From CAYUVF01 sp964448045 (GTDB lineage: Bacteria; Bacteroidota; Rhodothermia; Rhodothermales; Salinibacteraceae), in NCBI GenBank assembly GCA_964448045.1, contig CAYUVF010000095.1:1-7561 (forward strand): 7,561 nucleotides of DNA, written 5' to 3'. The position numbers and the translations under genes are program-made. This document shows positions 6,557-7,561 of the stretch, piece by piece; the first letter of the stretch is position 1, and each line of letters opens with the position of its first letter. The notes under the pieces were generated by a model. It was not told the origin of the DNA, did not search any database, and worked only from the letters and a program-made list of their open reading frames with translations.

Positions 6557-6573
6557 TTAACAATTTTGTAACA
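6557..6573 (-). promoter_or_regulatory. Pho-box-like direct repeat upstream of the porin gene
   Basis: Read toward the porin, the - strand shows TGTTAC, AAAAT, TGTTAA: two near-identical half-sites with an 11-bp period. On the + strand it reads TTAACA (6557-6562), ATTTT, GTAACA (6568-6573), which also fits the TTAACA-type half-sites of Bacillus PhoP. Aligned by hand to the E. coli Pho box CTGTCATAAAACTGTCA, it matches 12 of 17 positions, including the A-rich spacer. It ends only 17 nt before the assumed start codon, which leaves little room for a -10 element and a leader. Either the leader is very short or the translation start differs. Confidence 0.6.
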
Positions 6574-6582
6574 TGGGAGGAC

Positions 6583-6607
6583 AAAAAAAAGCGCATCGGG
6601 GAATGCG
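6583..6607 (-). terminator. Rho-independent terminator on the - strand, upstream of the porin
   Basis: Read on the - strand, CGCAT (6607-6603) pairs with ATGCG (6596-6592) around a 6-nt loop TCCCCG. One C and then eight T residues follow (6590-6583). A wider inverted repeat, AAAAGCGC at 6587-6594 and GCGCTTTT at 6626-6633, encloses it. It would stop transcripts arriving from the right, such as that of the TorD-like gene, and so insulate the porin promoter. The stem is only 5 bp, but the T-tract is strong. Confidence 0.55.
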
Positions 6608-6834
6608 GTCAGGAGTTTTTTCGCGGCGCTTTTCACCAGCGATCGACTGGCTGCCCATCCCTGTAGTGCAGCATATTGGTGGATCGAATACCTGAGGCAT
6701 TGGCATGATTACAGAGACGGTGATGAGGGATACTGTGGAGCCTTTACCAGCGGCTAATCGAATAGTATCGATACGCCGGATCTCCAGAAATGGGGCTTAT
6801 CTGGCCCTCGTTGTGGGGAAAATCTTGATGCACA

Positions 6835-6850
6835 GTGGGAGATCTCCCAC
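6835..6850. repeat. Perfect 16-bp palindrome with a competing upstream arm
   Basis: GTGGGAGA at 6835-6842 is followed directly by its reverse complement TCTCCCAC at 6843-6850, a perfect twofold-symmetric site such as a dimeric regulator might bind. In RNA, a second arm, GTTGTGGG at 6810-6817, could pair with CCCACAAC at 6846-6853 instead, giving two mutually exclusive folds. No gene starts immediately beside it on either strand. Confidence 0.55.
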
Positions 6851-6885
6851 AACGATGCTTGACTGGCGCAGGCCGCTTCACCGGT

Positions 6886-6905
6886 CCGTTCTCACTGCAG
6901 AACGG
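6886..6905. repeat. 7-bp inverted repeat
   Basis: CCGTTCT at 6886-6892 pairs exactly with AGAACGG at 6899-6905 around loop CACTGC. It lies about 180 nt beyond the stop of the TorD-like gene, on that gene's downstream side. There is no T-tract on either side, so it is reported as a hairpin or operator-like site rather than a terminator. Confidence 0.4.
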
Positions 6906-7085
6906 TCTTCTGAGCGGTGAGGACGACATGTGGGCTGGGTCGGATCAGCGATGCGGCCCCAGACCTATCCCGTTAAGGCCACGGCTCCAGCGGAGCGGGC
7001 AATGCACGCGCTCAGTCGCCGATTTGAACAGGGCTCTGCGGGCGGCTCTTGTTTTCGCTGAACTCTTCCATTTGAATACAGGCGC

Positions 7086-7561
7086 TCACCGTACTGAAGG
7101 GCTCCCATTTTCAACCTCCCGATCTTCGATCAACCGGCGGTGGTCTGCCTTCACAAAGCGCCGTGTCTCTTCGCCCAGCTTCGAATAGAATGTGGTCCCA
7201 GCATTTGAGATCACGTTTTCGCAGAACTCGCCGATCCAGCGAGATAGGTGATCCTCGAGGAAAGACCGCTGGTTGCCTCGGTAGAAAGAGGCACGCTCGC
7301 GATCATCCTCACGCCGCGCGTTCGCCTCTTGTGCCGAGAGGTAGTACATGAACTCGAGCTCGGCGGTAATGTGATCGGGCGGGCCGTCAAACCCGTACTC
7401 CAACCCCTCGTTCTCAAAACGCCGGGACACATCGAGCGTCGAGGCGGTCATCAACCGGTCCTCGTCGTCGAGGTAGACCGACCCGTACGGGACGGCGGGG
7501 ACATCGAACGGCCCCACGAACAGCCGAGCGTGCTCGACGCGAAGCTGCTCCCTGGCGTCTC
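7086..7561 (-). CDS. TorD/NarJ-family molybdoenzyme chaperone, N-terminus cut by window edge
   Basis: The open frame runs from the stop at 7086 to the window edge with no stop, giving at least 157 codons; the true start lies beyond 7561. Chaperones of this family are cytoplasmic, all-helical proteins that bind the Tat leader and apo-form of a molybdopterin enzyme until cofactor is inserted. Family features are visible: HARLFVGPFDVPAVPYGSVYLD near the visible N-terminus, except that I name only its key parts, ARLF, VGP and PYGSVY. Then come PPDHITAELEFMYYLS with the conserved DH and ELEFM, and a C-terminal DHLSRWIGEFCENV helix. Which enzyme it serves cannot be told, but a DMSO/TMAO/nitrate reductase-like catalytic subunit is expected to the right. 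A GTG at 7517 is an internal codon, not the start. The gene is unrelated to the phosphate genes. Confidence 0.75.
   Translation of the reverse strand, partial: DAREQLRVEHARLFVGPFDVPAVPYGSVYLDDEDRLMTASTLDVSRRFENEGLEYGFDGPPDHITAELEFMYYLSAQEANARREDDRERASFYRGNQRSFLEDHLSRWIGEFCENVISNAGTTFYSKLGEETRRFVKADHRRLIEDREVENGSPSVR

Larger units (their letters stand above)
6540..7085. other. Long gene-poor region between the porin and TorD-like genes
   Basis: No recognisable gene lies in these 546 bases. The porin end contains a Pho-box-like repeat (6557-6573) and a terminator (6583-6607). The middle contains two inverted repeats (6835-6850 and 6886-6905). One small + strand frame of 71 codons (6705-6920) has a good GAGG site at 6694-6697, 7 nt before its ATG. 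Its product resembles nothing I know, and it uses codons such as ATA, TTA, AGA and GTA that the neighbouring genes largely avoid. The stretch is visibly less GC-rich than the flanking genes, consistent with decayed or acquired DNA. I could not identify a pseudogene in it. Confidence 0.6.

Noticed and set aside
6540..6596. Longer porin start at ATG 6596
   Set aside because: It would translate through the A-tract of a terminator and the Pho-box-like repeat and put about 19 residues ahead of a complete signal peptide starting at Met 6539.
6705..6920. 71-codon + strand frame as a real gene
   Set aside because: The GAGG site is good, but the product is unlike any family I know, codon use differs from the neighbours, and frames of this length arise by chance. 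It is kept only as a finding.

Overview
The window is GC-rich bacterial DNA with tightly packed coding regions. A Tat-exported alkaline phosphatase, an outer-membrane barrel with a Sec signal peptide and weak or absent Shine-Dalgarno sites before several genes point to a Gram-negative bacterium. A halophilic or Bacteroidota/Rhodothermota-like lineage is my best guess, but only a guess: nothing here fixes the taxon.

Layout. On the + strand, pstB (27-965) and phoU (1128-1823) are the distal part of a phosphate-uptake operon whose start lies left of the window. They are followed 41 nt later by an APC-family amino acid permease (1865-3184). The next genes are on the - strand: a Tat-exported alkaline phosphatase (3258-4733), convergent with the permease; a cysteine-free carboxymuconolactone decarboxylase-family protein (5057-5383); and a predicted outer-membrane beta-barrel porin (5418-6539) lying 34 nt upstream of that gene and probably co-transcribed with it. 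At the right edge is the C-terminal part of a TorD/NarJ-type molybdoenzyme chaperone (7086 to beyond 7561, - strand). Two gene-poor stretches, 4734-5056 and 6540-7085, hold regulatory motifs, degenerate repeats and hairpins.

How it fits together. The left 6.5 kb reads as a phosphate-starvation neighbourhood: a candidate outer-membrane pore, an exported phosphomonoesterase that releases phosphate, the Pst importer ATPase, and PhoU, the regulator coupling Pst to the PhoR/PhoB system. The most interesting signal is in non-coding DNA. The regions upstream of both phoA and the porin carry a direct repeat of the form YGTTAM-N5-YGTTAM (11-bp period) in the direction of transcription. This is the geometry of known Pho boxes. 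The porin copy matches the E. coli Pho box consensus at 12 of 17 positions by my hand alignment. This links an otherwise unassigned porin, and perhaps the small CMD protein behind it, to the phosphate regulon. I found no CRISPR array, tRNA, rRNA or intact mobile element.
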